A stretch of 64,000 nt of DNA from Bacteroidota bacterium. Lineage in GTDB: Bacteria > Bacteroidota > Bacteroidia > Chitinophagales > Chitinophagaceae. The position numbers were made by a program, and so were the translations under genes. The DNA is taken from contig JAHEFK010000016.1 of the NCBI GenBank assembly GCA_024640225.1, forward strand, positions 48,663 to 112,662, written 5' to 3'. Numbering within the stretch: the stretch's first letter is position 1; each line of letters begins with the position of its first letter. Positions 1 through 8,508 of this stretch are shown in pieces. The notes below the pieces were generated by a model. It saw nothing but the letters and a program-made list of their open reading frames with translations, had not been told where the DNA came from and did no database searches.

Positions 1-27
1 GGGCTTTTAATTTAAGTTCCTATCCTT

Positions 28-2514
28 CTATTTAGGATCTAAAGCTTGTTTGATTTTATCTGACAGATCTTGATAATGATATTTTGTAGTAGCATCCGTT
101 GTTAAAGGAATATTAGCTTGTATTTGAGTTCTAAAACGCTGTAAAGCAATTTTGGAAAACGTGAAGGCATCTGTGTTTTTGACACTGGCCGCATTAGGAC
201 TTTTCAAATCAATAGTACTACTCAATGTTTCTACAAATGCTCTTTGCAAATTTCTTCTGTATAAATCTGCACTTGCATGGGTATTCATCTCTACCGTAAG
301 TGTTTTTAATACTTCTTTTAATAATTCATCAATCGATAAATAATCTGAAGCAGCTAAATTAAATCGGTTTGCACTTGCAGCAATCCTATTTAGGCGAGCA
401 GGCGCAATCAAACTGTTTAGAACGTTGATTTGAATTGTATTTACATTCTCATTGCCTAAAGGCATTGTTATTTTATTTAGTATCGATTTATCAAGCAACC
501 ATGTAGGTGTAGTAAATAATTGTTTATTTAAAAATTGTAAAGCCGCTACTTGTTTTACTTTAGGTGTTGGTTCATAAATATCTCCTGCTTGCTCTTCACT
601 CTTTGGTGTTTCATAAATTCCACCAATATTTCTTAATACATGATTCATGTATCTATTGAATTGTCCCAGCATAGCCGTGTACATAATTTGCAGATTTTCA
701 TAATGCCCTGCTTCTTCTTTGGTCCAATTGATTAAGTTGGCAGCTAAGCGCTTCATGTTTTTAATTCCGTATTCACTTGCCACAACATTATCATCACTTA
801 AATCTTCTGTTTGCGAACGAGGATCGAAAGGATTGGTTTCTGTACCAAACCACAATCTAGGATTGGCCTTTAAGCTATCAATGATCCATTTATTAACTAT
901 TTTTTTGTCGGCTTGTTCATCTGCCACCGGCAAATAAGTATAACCCCATTGAATAGCCCATTTATCATAAGCGCCTATACGTGGGAAAATACCTTTCTGA
1001 CTGATATGATCTTCTGGTTGCGCTACATAATTAAAGCGCGCATAGTCCATAATAGACGCTGTGTGTCCGTTCGCCTCAACCCAATTTTTATCGCGCAATT
1101 TTTCAACTGGTGTTTTACTACTACTTCCCATATTATGGCGCAAACCTAAAGTATGACCCACTTCATGAGAAGAAACAAAGCGAATTAATTGACCCATTAA
1201 TTCATCATTAAACTCCATCGTTCTTGCTTGTGAATCTATACTAGAAGCTTGTATCATATACCAATCATGAACCAATTTCATTACGTTATGATACCATCCA
1301 ATATGACTTTCAATGATTTCACCACTTCTTGGATCGTGCACATTTGGTCCGTATGCATTTGCAATATCCGAAGGCAAATAGCGCATAACAGAATATTGAG
1401 CATCCTCCAAATTCATGGTAGAATCATTTTCTGGCCACTCTTTAGCTACAATCGCATTTTTAAATCCAGCTTGCTCAAAAGCAGCTTGCCAATCATTTAC
1501 TCCTTGCATTAAATAAGGTCTCCATTTTTTGGGAGTAGCCGGGTCTATATAATAAACAATTTGTTTTTTAGGCTCAACCAAAATTCCTTTTTTATATTTT
1601 TCTACATCCTCTGGTTTGGGTTCTAAACGCCATCTTACAATAAAAACTTGATTATCCACCTTTTGCTGATCGTCTGTAAATACAGAAAACTCGTCTGCAA
1701 AAAAACCTACTCTATCATCAAACAATCTTTTTTTCATGGGCACCTTCGGCAACAATACAAATGAGTTATTCATTTCTAAGGTTACCGCTCCGGCTGCGTA
1801 AGCCGCTGGCAAAGTTGTTGAAGGAAACGGACTCGGCATGGAAGGGCCAAAAGAAGGAGTTGAAGAGAACGTTCTTACTACTCTTATTTCGGTATTGAGT
1901 GGAAAGCTTGATATATGATGAATATAGGTTCTATCGCTTAACTGTGCCGATAAATTCAATCGCTTTTTATTCATTACACTTAGAGAAACCGGTAGATTGT
2001 CGCCTTTGAAAAAGTCAGTAACATCAATCACACTTGCACTAGAATCCTTAGCTATTGTTTTAATTTCAAAATTAGCAACAATGGGATTCAGGTTAGAGTT
2101 TTTAACTGCTTTAATAATATCTGTTGTAGAGTCGGCTACACTTAATACAGTAACTACTCGCAACAATATATTTTTGTTGATACCTTTTTCAAATACTACC
2201 GTTTGCTCATTGTCTTTTTCTCCAGCATATACACCACCACCACCAGCTATCTTACTAAATCTTGATGTCATCATCATTTCTCTTCCTAATAAGCTATCCG
2301 GAATTTCGAAATAATACTTGTCTTCAACTTTGTGTACTTTAAACAAACCTTTTTGGGTGATAGCTTTATCTGTAATTACTTTTGCATAGGGTTTAAAGGG
2401 ACCTTTTGTTGCAGTATCTACGGCCGTAGGGGCAACAGCTAACGGTTTCTTTTCCGAAGCAAAGGTTGGGATACTTAAAAAAAGTAACCCAATGATAAGT
2501 GATCTTGATTTCAT
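28..2514 (-). CDS. Secreted zinc-dependent metalloprotease (metzincin-like)
   Basis: This 828-residue protein starts with a Sec signal peptide (MKSRSLIIGLLFLSIPTFAS, then EKK), so it is exported to the periplasm or cell surface. At about residues 449-459 it carries HEVGHTLGLRH, the extended HExxHxxGxxH zinc site of metzincins. SIMDY about 35 residues further on fits a Met-turn. The size and the long N-terminal region before the catalytic domain fit the Bacteroidota family annotated as zinc-dependent metalloprotease with DUF5117/DUF4953 regions. That family is poorly characterised and the substrate is unknown. The gene upstream (2522-3325) is on the same strand only 7 bases away, so the two are probably co-transcribed. 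The zinc-protease call is firm; the physiological role is not. Confidence 0.85.
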   Translation of the reverse strand: MKSRSLIIGLLFLSIPTFASEKKPLAVAPTAVDTATKGPFKPYAKVITDKAITQKGLFKVHKVEDKYYFEIPDSLLGREMMMTSRFSKIAGGGGVYAGEKDNEQTVVFEKGINKNILLRVVTVLSVADSTTDIIKAVKNSNLNPIVANFEIKTIAKDSSASVIDVTDFFKGDNLPVSLSVMNKKRLNLSAQLSDRTYIHHISSFPLNTEIRVVRTFSSTPSFGPSMPSPFPSTTLPAAYAAGAVTLEMNNSFVLLPKVPMKKRLFDDRVGFFADEFSVFTDDQQKVDNQVFIVRWRLEPKPEDVEKYKKGILVEPKKQIVYYIDPATPKKWRPYLMQGVNDWQAAFEQAGFKNAIVAKEWPENDSTMNLEDAQYSVMRYLPSDIANAYGPNVHDPRSGEIIESHIGWYHNVMKLVHDWYMIQASSIDSQARTMEFNDELMGQLIRFVSSHEVGHTLGLRHNMGSSSKTPVEKLRDKNWVEANGHTASIMDYARFNYVAQPEDHISQKGIFPRIGAYDKWAIQWGYTYLPVADEQADKKIVNKWIIDSLKANPRLWFGTETNPFDPRSQTEDLSDDNVVASEYGIKNMKRLAANLINWTKEEAGHYENLQIMYTAMLGQFNRYMNHVLRNIGGIYETPKSEEQAGDIYEPTPKVKQVAALQFLNKQLFTTPTWLLDKSILNKITMPLGNENVNTIQINVLNSLIAPARLNRIAASANRFNLAASDYLSIDELLKEVLKTLTVEMNTHASADLYRRNLQRAFVETLSSTIDLKSPNAASVKNTDAFTFSKIALQRFRTQIQANIPLTTDATTKYHYQDLSDKIKQALDPK

Positions 2515-2521
2515 AAAATTT

Positions 2522-3325
2522 TTAAAGGAGTTTAAGATGAACTAAATGAGCAGCAACTGCTTGAGCATAAGCTTCTGGAGTCCCACCAAATGGAAAACTA
2601 AAGGCTCTATCGTCATCCTTTTTACGTTCTCCATTTACAAAAATATAAGCATTGGGTATCGTAGATATATTTACCCAACTCGCCGCAACGATTTGACCTT
2701 TGATATTTCTGAACAAGAAAAGCATTTCACTTATGCCATTCTTAACCGACAATTTTTCCCAATACCCAATTACAACATCACCTTGTCCAATTTTGCCTAA
2801 ATAATTTACAGTAATTGCTTTGTTTTTATTTCGTTCTACTAATTCTGTATTGGTATTAAGTAAACTAGCAATAGAATCTTGACTATGTTTCCAATTCGCA
2901 ATAATATCTACATTTTTTGCTTGTGCATAAGCTAAAGCGTTGGTTGCATTCCAAGTACCGCTGGGGTCTAATAACTGAGCATTCAACAATTCTTCACCTA
3001 CCTCTCTAAAGGTATTGAGCATGCCTGTGAAAATTGGTCGAGTAAACTCAATTTTATCTTTGACAAGATACCCATGATAAAAAAGTTGGTCTTGACCTCC
3101 CAAAATATCTGGCATTTTATCAAATTCATACTTAACTAAAGTGTCATTAGAAGCAGATAAGAGAACATAGTTTTTATAGCCTTGTCCTTTTATTTTAATA
3201 TCCATCAATGTAGCGACTAGAACGTCGCCATTTTTAAAACTACCATCCTTTTTATTAAACTGTATGGGTTGAGCTTTCAAGGTAGATAATCCTAAACAAA
3301 TCAAAAGTAATAATATATTTTTCAT
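2522..3325 (-). CDS. Exported protein of unknown function
   Basis: I do not recognise this 267-residue protein. It has a clear N-terminal signal peptide (MKNILLLLICLGLSTLKAQ) and no later membrane segment, so it should be periplasmic or surface-exposed. The rest is mixed polar sequence with no obvious catalytic motif or lipobox. It lies directly upstream of the secreted metalloprotease on the same strand with a 7-base gap, so it may be a partner or substrate, or merely a neighbour. It is divergent from 3376-4089, another exported unknown of similar size, with about 50 bases between the starts. Confidence 0.6.
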   Translation of the reverse strand: MKNILLLLICLGLSTLKAQPIQFNKKDGSFKNGDVLVATLMDIKIKGQGYKNYVLLSASNDTLVKYEFDKMPDILGGQDQLFYHGYLVKDKIEFTRPIFTGMLNTFREVGEELLNAQLLDPSGTWNATNALAYAQAKNVDIIANWKHSQDSIASLLNTNTELVERNKNKAITVNYLGKIGQGDVVIGYWEKLSVKNGISEMLFLFRNIKGQIVAASWVNISTIPNAYIFVNGERKKDDDRAFSFPFGGTPEAYAQAVAAHLVHLKLL

Positions 3326-3375
3326 AGCAATAAATATAATAAAAATTAAGTAGCTTGCAAAAAAATAACCAATTC

Positions 3376-4089
3376 ATGTCCCTAAAAAAAATCACTCTAT
3401 CGGTAGTAGCCTTATTATTATTAAGCGCTTCAACAATGCATGCACAAACAAAATTATTAGACAAATTAAAGAAATTTGCAGGTCCAAGCGATGAGCTCAT
3501 CAAAATGGATTCAAAAGGAAATTATTATTTGGAAGATAATGGAACTGTTTTTTTTGCAGATAATACACAACAAAATGGCGTTATTCACTTTTCACTAGAC
3601 GAGCCTACTAAAATTTTATTTCACCCTGCAGATAAAATGAAACCAGAGTTGGTAAAAAGTAAATTAATTCATCATTTTATATTAGCTGGTAAAACTTTCT
3701 ATGCGGTTACATTTAAAGAATCAAGCTTAGCTATTGGTAAAGAAAAGTCGTTTATGGAAATGGTCAACACAGACATCAACGATAAATTCAAATTATTTTA
3801 TTTACGTCAACAAAATATCAATAAAGAAAAGCAATTTCAAAATACGCCATTCATCGTAGATCATGCTTATTTTGTTCAATTTCAGGATTGGGAAAAAGCA
3901 CACGATAGCCAAGACTTAACCTTTATACCATTTGCTAAAAAAATGAGCGAATATGTAAAAGACTGTACTGAACTTTCTAAAAAAATCAGCGACAAAGAAG
4001 ATGGTTATAAAGTAAGTATGTTTGGTGGCAATGCAAACAACGAAGTAGTCATTCGTATTATGCAAGAATATAATGCTTGTGGGAAATAA
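3376..4089 (+). CDS. Exported protein of unknown function
   Basis: This is a 237-residue protein if translation starts at the ATG at 3376. An in-frame TTG lies 21 bases upstream, but the ATG places a clean signal peptide (MSLKKITLSVVALLLLSAST, then MHAQ) at the very start. The mature part is lysine-rich and soluble, with two cysteines (in KDCTEL and near the C-terminus, YNACGK) that could form a disulfide. I recognise no family. The gene stands alone on its strand, ends in a strong hairpin terminator, and is convergent with the transketolase subunit. Confidence 0.6.
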   Translation: MSLKKITLSVVALLLLSASTMHAQTKLLDKLKKFAGPSDELIKMDSKGNYYLEDNGTVFFADNTQQNGVIHFSLDEPTKILFHPADKMKPELVKSKLIHHFILAGKTFYAVTFKESSLAIGKEKSFMEMVNTDINDKFKLFYLRQQNINKEKQFQNTPFIVDHAYFVQFQDWEKAHDSQDLTFIPFAKKMSEYVKDCTELSKKISDKEDGYKVSMFGGNANNEVVIRIMQEYNACGK

Positions 4090-4110
4090 TACAAAGCTCC
4101 TATAAATAAA

Positions 4111-4136
4111 AAAGGCTCGCAATGCGAGCCTTTTTT
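4111..4136. terminator. Bidirectional hairpin terminator
   Basis: A GC-rich stem (GGCTCGC / GCGAGCC, loop AAT) is flanked by an A-run on the left and a T-run on the right. It therefore works as an intrinsic terminator on both strands, serving the convergent genes ending at 4089 and 4152. Confidence 0.9.
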
Positions 4137-4151
4137 ATTTATACTTTAAAA

Positions 4152-4991
4152 TTAGTAATCTCCTAAAGTTTCAGAAAGTTGAGCAAGGGCACTTTCTAAT
4201 TGTTGATCATTAGGTGCAATACCATGCCATTCGTGAGTTCCTTCCATAAAATCTACTCCTTTACCCATTTCTGTTTTCATCAAAATAACAATTGGTTTGC
4301 CTTGACCCGTTAATGATCTTGCATGCGTCAACATGCTATCCAATGCTTCCATATGGTTGCCATCCACTTCTAAAACAGTCCAGTTAAATGCTTCAAATTT
4401 CGATCTTAAAGAATCTAAATTCATTACACTTTTTGTTGAACCGTCAATTTGTTGACCATTAACATCAACAGTAGCAATTAAATTGTCAATCTTATTGTGT
4501 GCTGCAAATAAAATCGCTTCCCAATTTTGACCCTCTTGCAATTCTCCATCACCATGCAATGTATAAACGATGGAAGTATCTTTATTCATTTTTTTAGTAA
4601 GTGCTGCACCACATGCAACACTTAATCCTTGACCTAAAGAACCACTTGCCATTCTTACACCTGGCAAATGCTCGTGGGTGGTAGGATGTCCTTGCAAGCG
4701 AGTATTTAGCTTTCTAAAGCTTGCTAACTCCGATTTGTCAAAATAACCAGCTCTTGATAATACACTATAAAATACAGGAGAAATATGACCATTGGATAAG
4801 AAGAAAATATCTTCACCAATGCCATCCATTTTAAACTCCGTTTGAATGTTCATGTGTTTGAAGTAGAGTGCTACTAAAAAATCAGCACAGCCTAAGGATC
4901 CGCCTGGATGTCCACTTTGCACCCCGTGTACCATTCTCACAATATCTCTTCTTACTTGCGAAGCAACTGCTTCTAATTGTTGAATATCCAT
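4152..4991 (-). CDS. Transketolase, N-terminal subunit
   Basis: This is the thiamine-diphosphate-binding half of a split transketolase (279 residues). GHPGGSLGCADFLVALYF near the N-terminus and the ThDP/Mg motif starting GDGELQEGQNWEA and ending near VDVNGQQ are characteristic. In split enzymes the pyrimidine-binding C-terminal half is a separate protein, and together they interconvert pentose-phosphate sugars in the cytoplasm. The ATG at 4991 was chosen because homologues begin near this point; the open frame extends 29 codons further but those encode hydrophobic non-family sequence. A TACCTTTG box lies 20 bases upstream. No C-terminal subunit gene is adjacent, since both neighbours lie on the other strand, so the partner must be elsewhere. 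Confidence 0.9.
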   Translation of the reverse strand: MDIQQLEAVASQVRRDIVRMVHGVQSGHPGGSLGCADFLVALYFKHMNIQTEFKMDGIGEDIFFLSNGHISPVFYSVLSRAGYFDKSELASFRKLNTRLQGHPTTHEHLPGVRMASGSLGQGLSVACGAALTKKMNKDTSIVYTLHGDGELQEGQNWEAILFAAHNKIDNLIATVDVNGQQIDGSTKSVMNLDSLRSKFEAFNWTVLEVDGNHMEALDSMLTHARSLTGQGKPIVILMKTEMGKGVDFMEGTHEWHGIAPNDQQLESALAQLSETLGDY

Positions 4992-5010
4992 TTTTAAAAA
5001 ATTATTGACA

Positions 5011-5018
5011 CAAAGGTA
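5011..5018 (-). promoter_or_regulatory. Candidate -7 box of the transketolase subunit gene
   Basis: On the minus strand this reads TACCTTTG, a full match to the Bacteroidota -7 consensus TAnnTTTG, placed 20 bases upstream of the ATG at 4991. I see no good TTG at the expected -33 distance. Confidence 0.45.
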
Positions 5019-5123
5019 CTTGTAAAATTGAAATTTTAAAAAGCCAATGCTTACTAAATATGCATAAGTTATTAACACTGTAATACGTAAAATTTTTGTA
5101 ATCTTGTACTTGCCCTCAGAACT

Positions 5124-6182
5124 ATGCTTTCAAACCCAATAAAAAAGAAATTTACTTCCACATTACTGGATTGGCATGCACATGAAAATTTCCGAACGCT
5201 ACCTTGGAAGGAGGAAAGCGATCCTTATAAAATTTGGCTTTCAGAAATTATTCTTCAACAAACCCGTGCAGAGCAAGGATTACCCTACTACCTTAAATTC
5301 ATAGACCAATACCCTACGGTTACAGACCTAGCAAATGCTAAGGATGATGAAATATTCAAACTTTGGGAAGGATTAGGCTATTATAATAGATGTAGAAATT
5401 TATTGGCTACTGCACGATATATCAAGGAGCATCACCAAGGACTATTCCCAAATCAATACGAGGATATAATTAATTTAAAAGGGGTTGGAAGCTATACCGC
5501 AGCCGCAATTGCTTCCTTTGCTTACAACATGCCCTATGCAGTTGTTGATGGTAATGTTTATAGAGTTTTAGCAAGATTCGCTGGGATGGAACTACCAATA
5601 GATGGCAAAGAAGGTAAAAATATTATCACTGCTCTTGCCCAAGATTTATTGCCCAAAAATAAAGCTGCAGCATATAACCAAGCCATTATGGATTTCGGTG
5701 CTAGTATTTGCAAACCGCAAAACCCCTTATGTAATGACTGCCCTTTTCAAAGAAATTGCAAAGCTTACTCCGACAACACCGTTACCCTATTACCTATTAA
5801 GTCAAAAACAATAAAGATTCGAAAACGATATTTCAATTATATCATCATTGAATCGCCCACACAAATCTGGATAGAGAAAAGAACGAAAGCTGATATTTGG
5901 CGTGATTTACATCAACCATTGCTAATTGAATCTGAAAAAAAAATAAGTCCACAACAGTTAAATAAGATATTGATAGCACAAGAACTACTTACTGAAGTCG
6001 CTCCCCTAGTCCTACTCGACCATAAAGAGCAAAAACTATCTCATCAATTAATTATCAGCACCATTTATAATATAAAAATTAATAATATAAAAAAATGCTT
6101 GCTACCAAAACAAAACTGGGTATCAAAAAAGGATATGCACAAATATGCATTCCCTAAAACCCTCTCTGAAATTTTCAATTAA
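5124..6182 (+). CDS. mutY: A/G-specific adenine glycosylase MutY
   Basis: This base-excision repair enzyme removes adenine mispaired with 8-oxoguanine. The 352-residue protein has the catalytic Glu41 in SEIILQQT, the helix-hairpin-helix loop LKGVGSYTAAAIASF (residues 118-132), the catalytic Asp142 in VVDGNV, and the [4Fe-4S] cysteines 196, 203, 206 and 212 in the family spacing CX6CX2CX5C. The C-terminal third is the NUDIX-like domain that reads the 8-oxoG strand; it is divergent, as is usual. The ATG at 5124 places the N-terminus where homologues start. It leads a mutY-ssb-gldE run that is conserved in many Bacteroidota, with 63 bases to ssb. Confidence 0.96.
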   Translation: MLSNPIKKKFTSTLLDWHAHENFRTLPWKEESDPYKIWLSEIILQQTRAEQGLPYYLKFIDQYPTVTDLANAKDDEIFKLWEGLGYYNRCRNLLATARYIKEHHQGLFPNQYEDIINLKGVGSYTAAAIASFAYNMPYAVVDGNVYRVLARFAGMELPIDGKEGKNIITALAQDLLPKNKAAAYNQAIMDFGASICKPQNPLCNDCPFQRNCKAYSDNTVTLLPIKSKTIKIRKRYFNYIIIESPTQIWIEKRTKADIWRDLHQPLLIESEKKISPQQLNKILIAQELLTEVAPLVLLDHKEQKLSHQLIISTIYNIKINNIKKCLLPKQNWVSKKDMHKYAFPKTLSEIFN

Positions 6183-6245
6183 AAAATGGATTTTTTTTAA
6201 AATATATGTTAAATTTATAGAAATCAACTAATTTTTACTTTACTT

Positions 6246-6662
6246 ATGAGAGGCGTAAACAGAGTTATTTTAATTGGTAATCTTGGTAAAGATCCAGAAG
6301 TACAACACTTGGAGGGTAATATTGCTGTAGCAAAATTTCCGCTTGCAACAACTGAAACGCATAAAGACAAAAATGGCAATTTAGTTTCTCAAACAGAATG
6401 GCATACCATTGTCTTATGGAGAGGGTTGGCAGAATTAGCCTTAAAATACTTACACAAAGGGAGCTTAGTATATATTGAAGGTCGTTTACGCACCCGCAAT
6501 TGGGAAGACAAAGACAAAAATAAACGTTCTATTACAGAAATAGTTGGTGACAACCTTGTAATGCTCGATAAACGAAAAGAAAACGAGGCAGACCTTCCTA
6601 AAGATGATGATTCCGCAAGCTTTGGAATGGGCATGATGAATGACAGCGATATAAGTTTATAA
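6246..6662 (+). CDS. ssb: Single-stranded DNA-binding protein
   Basis: This is a 138-residue OB-fold SSB. The N-terminus MRGVNRVILIGNLGKDPEV, the block TEWHTIVLWRGLAELA and the GSLVYIEGRLRTRNW strand are characteristic of the family. It coats single-stranded DNA during replication and repair. The linker after about residue 108 is short. The C-terminal tail reads MMNDSDISL, which is acidic but lacks the usual final DDIPF-like end with proline-phenylalanine that binds partner proteins. It sits between mutY and gldE, the usual Bacteroidota order, and is followed by its own terminator hairpin. A second ssb elsewhere in the genome is possible. Confidence 0.93.
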   Translation: MRGVNRVILIGNLGKDPEVQHLEGNIAVAKFPLATTETHKDKNGNLVSQTEWHTIVLWRGLAELALKYLHKGSLVYIEGRLRTRNWEDKDKNKRSITEIVGDNLVMLDKRKENEADLPKDDDSASFGMGMMNDSDISL

Positions 6663-6677
6663 AAAAAATAACAATAG

Positions 6678-6715
6678 AAAAGGGATAGAAATGCGTTTTT
6701 CAATCCCTTTTTTTT
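6678..6715 (+). terminator. Hairpin terminator after ssb
   Basis: AAAAGGGAT pairs with ATCCCTTTT around an inner GAAA/TTTC stem, followed by a T-run. It separates ssb from gldE although both are on the same strand, so gldE probably has its own promoter or is read through. Confidence 0.75.
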
Positions 6716-6770
6716 AATTTTACACCTTACAAAAAAAAATATTTTGGGCAGTATATCCGACGGAGAATCG

Positions 6771-8084
6771 ATGCAATTATTATTTAGTTTATTGCAATCT
6801 ACTTCATTCACAGCACCAACCGTTACCTTACTATCGGTAATCATCTTCTTACTTCTCATTATGACCGGTATTACTGCCGGAGCAGAAACAGCTTATTTTT
6901 CGCTTACCGCAAAAGATATTAATTATCTAAAAACAAAAGAAGGACAAAGCGCAATACAATCTATTCAACTACTAGAGCAACCTAAAATGCTGCTAGCTAC
7001 CATTGTTGTAGCAAATAACTTTATCAATATCGCCATTGTTATTACTACTAATCAGTTGGTAACGGGACTTTTACCCGCAGATTTGCCTTCAATTTATTCT
7101 TTTTTGATTCAAGTAATTGCCGTCACTTTTCTATTAGTATTGTTTGGAGAAGTTTTACCAAAAGTATATGCCACACAAAACAATATGAGAATGGCTCTTT
7201 TTTCAGCGCCCATTATCAAAGTACTGTTTAGCATATTCAAACCCGTAAGTAGCCTTTTAGTCAACTCTTCTAATTTTATAGAAAAAAGAATGGGTAGCAA
7301 ACAAGCTAATAATATTAGTAATGAAGACTTTGAGCATGCTATCGAACTAACGGTAGGACATACAGCAACGAAAGAAGAAGTAAATATCTTCAAAGGCATT
7401 TTAAAATTTGGGAATATTACTGCTAAGCAAATCATGCGTACCCGTATGGATGTAAGTGGCATTGATTATGCTATGAATTTTGAAGCTGTGCAAGCTAAAG
7501 CAATTGAAGTTGGCTATTCACGACTGCCTGTATATGACGACAGCTTAGATACCATTAAAGGTGTTATTCATACAAAAGATTTTTTACCGCACACCGAAGA
7601 AGTTGATTTCAACTGGCATACGCTAATTAGAAACGCTTTTTTTGTTCATGAAGGCAAACTCATTGAAGACTTGCTTAAGGAGTTTCAACAAAAGAGAATA
7701 CACTTTGCAATTGTAGTAGATGAATTTGGTGGAACATCCGGTATCATTACATTGGAAGACATTATGGAAGAAATCATCGGTGATATCAAAGATGAATTTG
7801 ATGAAGATGATTTAAACTACCGAAAAATTGACGATAATAATTATATTTTCGAAGGCAAAATGCTTATCAACGATATGTGTAGGGTATTAAACCTACAAGC
7901 AGAAATCTTTGAAGATAGTAGAGGAGAAAGCGATTCTATAGCAGGTTTAATTTTAGAAATCTCCGGTAGATTCCCGAAAATAAACGAAACGGTTTCTTTT
8001 AAAGAATATAAATTTACCGTTTTAGAGTTAGAGAAAATGAGAATAAAACGAGTAAAACTGAGAATTCAAGCAAATGAGGCATAA
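6771..8084 (+). CDS. gldE: Gliding motility-associated GldE (CNNM/CBS family)
   Basis: A 437-residue inner-membrane protein of the HlyC/CorC (CNNM-CBS) type. It has an N-terminal CNNM domain with about four membrane helices (roughly residues 15-165), a pair of CBS domains (roughly 205-335, including RTRMDVSGIDYAM and DEFGGTSGIITLEDIMEE), and a C-terminal CorC/HlyC transporter-associated domain. In Flavobacterium, GldE works with GldD in gliding and T9SS function; the position after mutY-ssb supports this name over a generic magnesium/cobalt exporter. The open frame begins with TTG at 6744, but the ATG at 6771 gives a normal N-terminus. The usual downstream gldD is absent here; a terminator and an opposing gene follow. 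Confidence 0.85.
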   Translation: MQLLFSLLQSTSFTAPTVTLLSVIIFLLLIMTGITAGAETAYFSLTAKDINYLKTKEGQSAIQSIQLLEQPKMLLATIVVANNFINIAIVITTNQLVTGLLPADLPSIYSFLIQVIAVTFLLVLFGEVLPKVYATQNNMRMALFSAPIIKVLFSIFKPVSSLLVNSSNFIEKRMGSKQANNISNEDFEHAIELTVGHTATKEEVNIFKGILKFGNITAKQIMRTRMDVSGIDYAMNFEAVQAKAIEVGYSRLPVYDDSLDTIKGVIHTKDFLPHTEEVDFNWHTLIRNAFFVHEGKLIEDLLKEFQQKRIHFAIVVDEFGGTSGIITLEDIMEEIIGDIKDEFDEDDLNYRKIDDNNYIFEGKMLINDMCRVLNLQAEIFEDSRGESDSIAGLILEISGRFPKINETVSFKEYKFTVLELEKMRIKRVKLRIQANEA

Positions 8085-8085
8085 T

Positions 8086-8114
8086 AAAAAAGAGGAGCAA
8101 TGCTCCTCTTTTTT
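8086..8114. terminator. Bidirectional hairpin terminator
   Basis: The stem GAGGAGC / GCTCCTC with loop AAT is flanked by A-runs and T-runs. It terminates gldE and the convergent cytochrome gene, whose stop codon lies inside the T-run. Confidence 0.9.
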
Positions 8115-8469
8115 ATTTACAAGATGCTAAAAGGTATTTTTTAATACTAGCTTGTGTTGCATCGTCGATTTTTGCTTTTCTAGACATGCTTGGCAAAATA
8201 CTGTTCCATTGTGCCGCTGTATAATCAGAAGGATTTTTCATAGCATGACAAGAAACACAATTACTAACATATAATTTTTTACCGTCTTCCATTTCTTTCA
8301 ACGAAACAACATCTTTGACTACAGCGGCAGTAACTGGCGCTTGCTGTTGAGCCGCTACTTGATTTTCCTTAGTGGACTGAGTTGCAACGTTTGAGGTAGT
8401 TGTGTTTTTTTTAGATACGCTACAAGCTGTTAAAAAAAACAAGGCGATCGATAGGTATTTCAATTTCAT
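8113..8469 (-). CDS. Monohaem c-type cytochrome lipoprotein
   Basis: A small (118-residue) exported lipoprotein with a single haem site. MKLKYLSIALFFLTAC is a lipoprotein signal with lipobox LTAC. After a low-complexity Thr/Gln/Ala linker comes the haem-binding CVSCH, with a downstream SMSRKAKI segment that may supply the axial methionine. It probably carries electrons at the periplasmic face of a membrane. An in-frame ATG lies 7 codons upstream (8490); the ATG at 8469 gives the better signal peptide. It is the last gene of a same-strand run that starts with the multicopper oxidase at 11817, 39 bases after the beta-barrel-like gene. Its maturation would need the Ccm system, two parts of which are encoded at 25-28 kb. 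Confidence 0.85.
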   Translation of the reverse strand: MKLKYLSIALFFLTACSVSKKNTTTSNVATQSTKENQVAAQQQAPVTAAVVKDVVSLKEMEDGKKLYVSNCVSCHAMKNPSDYTAAQWNSILPSMSRKAKIDDATQASIKKYLLASCK

Positions 8470-8508
8470 ACGTTGATTTTTGTATTTCATAAAAGTATAA
8501 AAATATCT

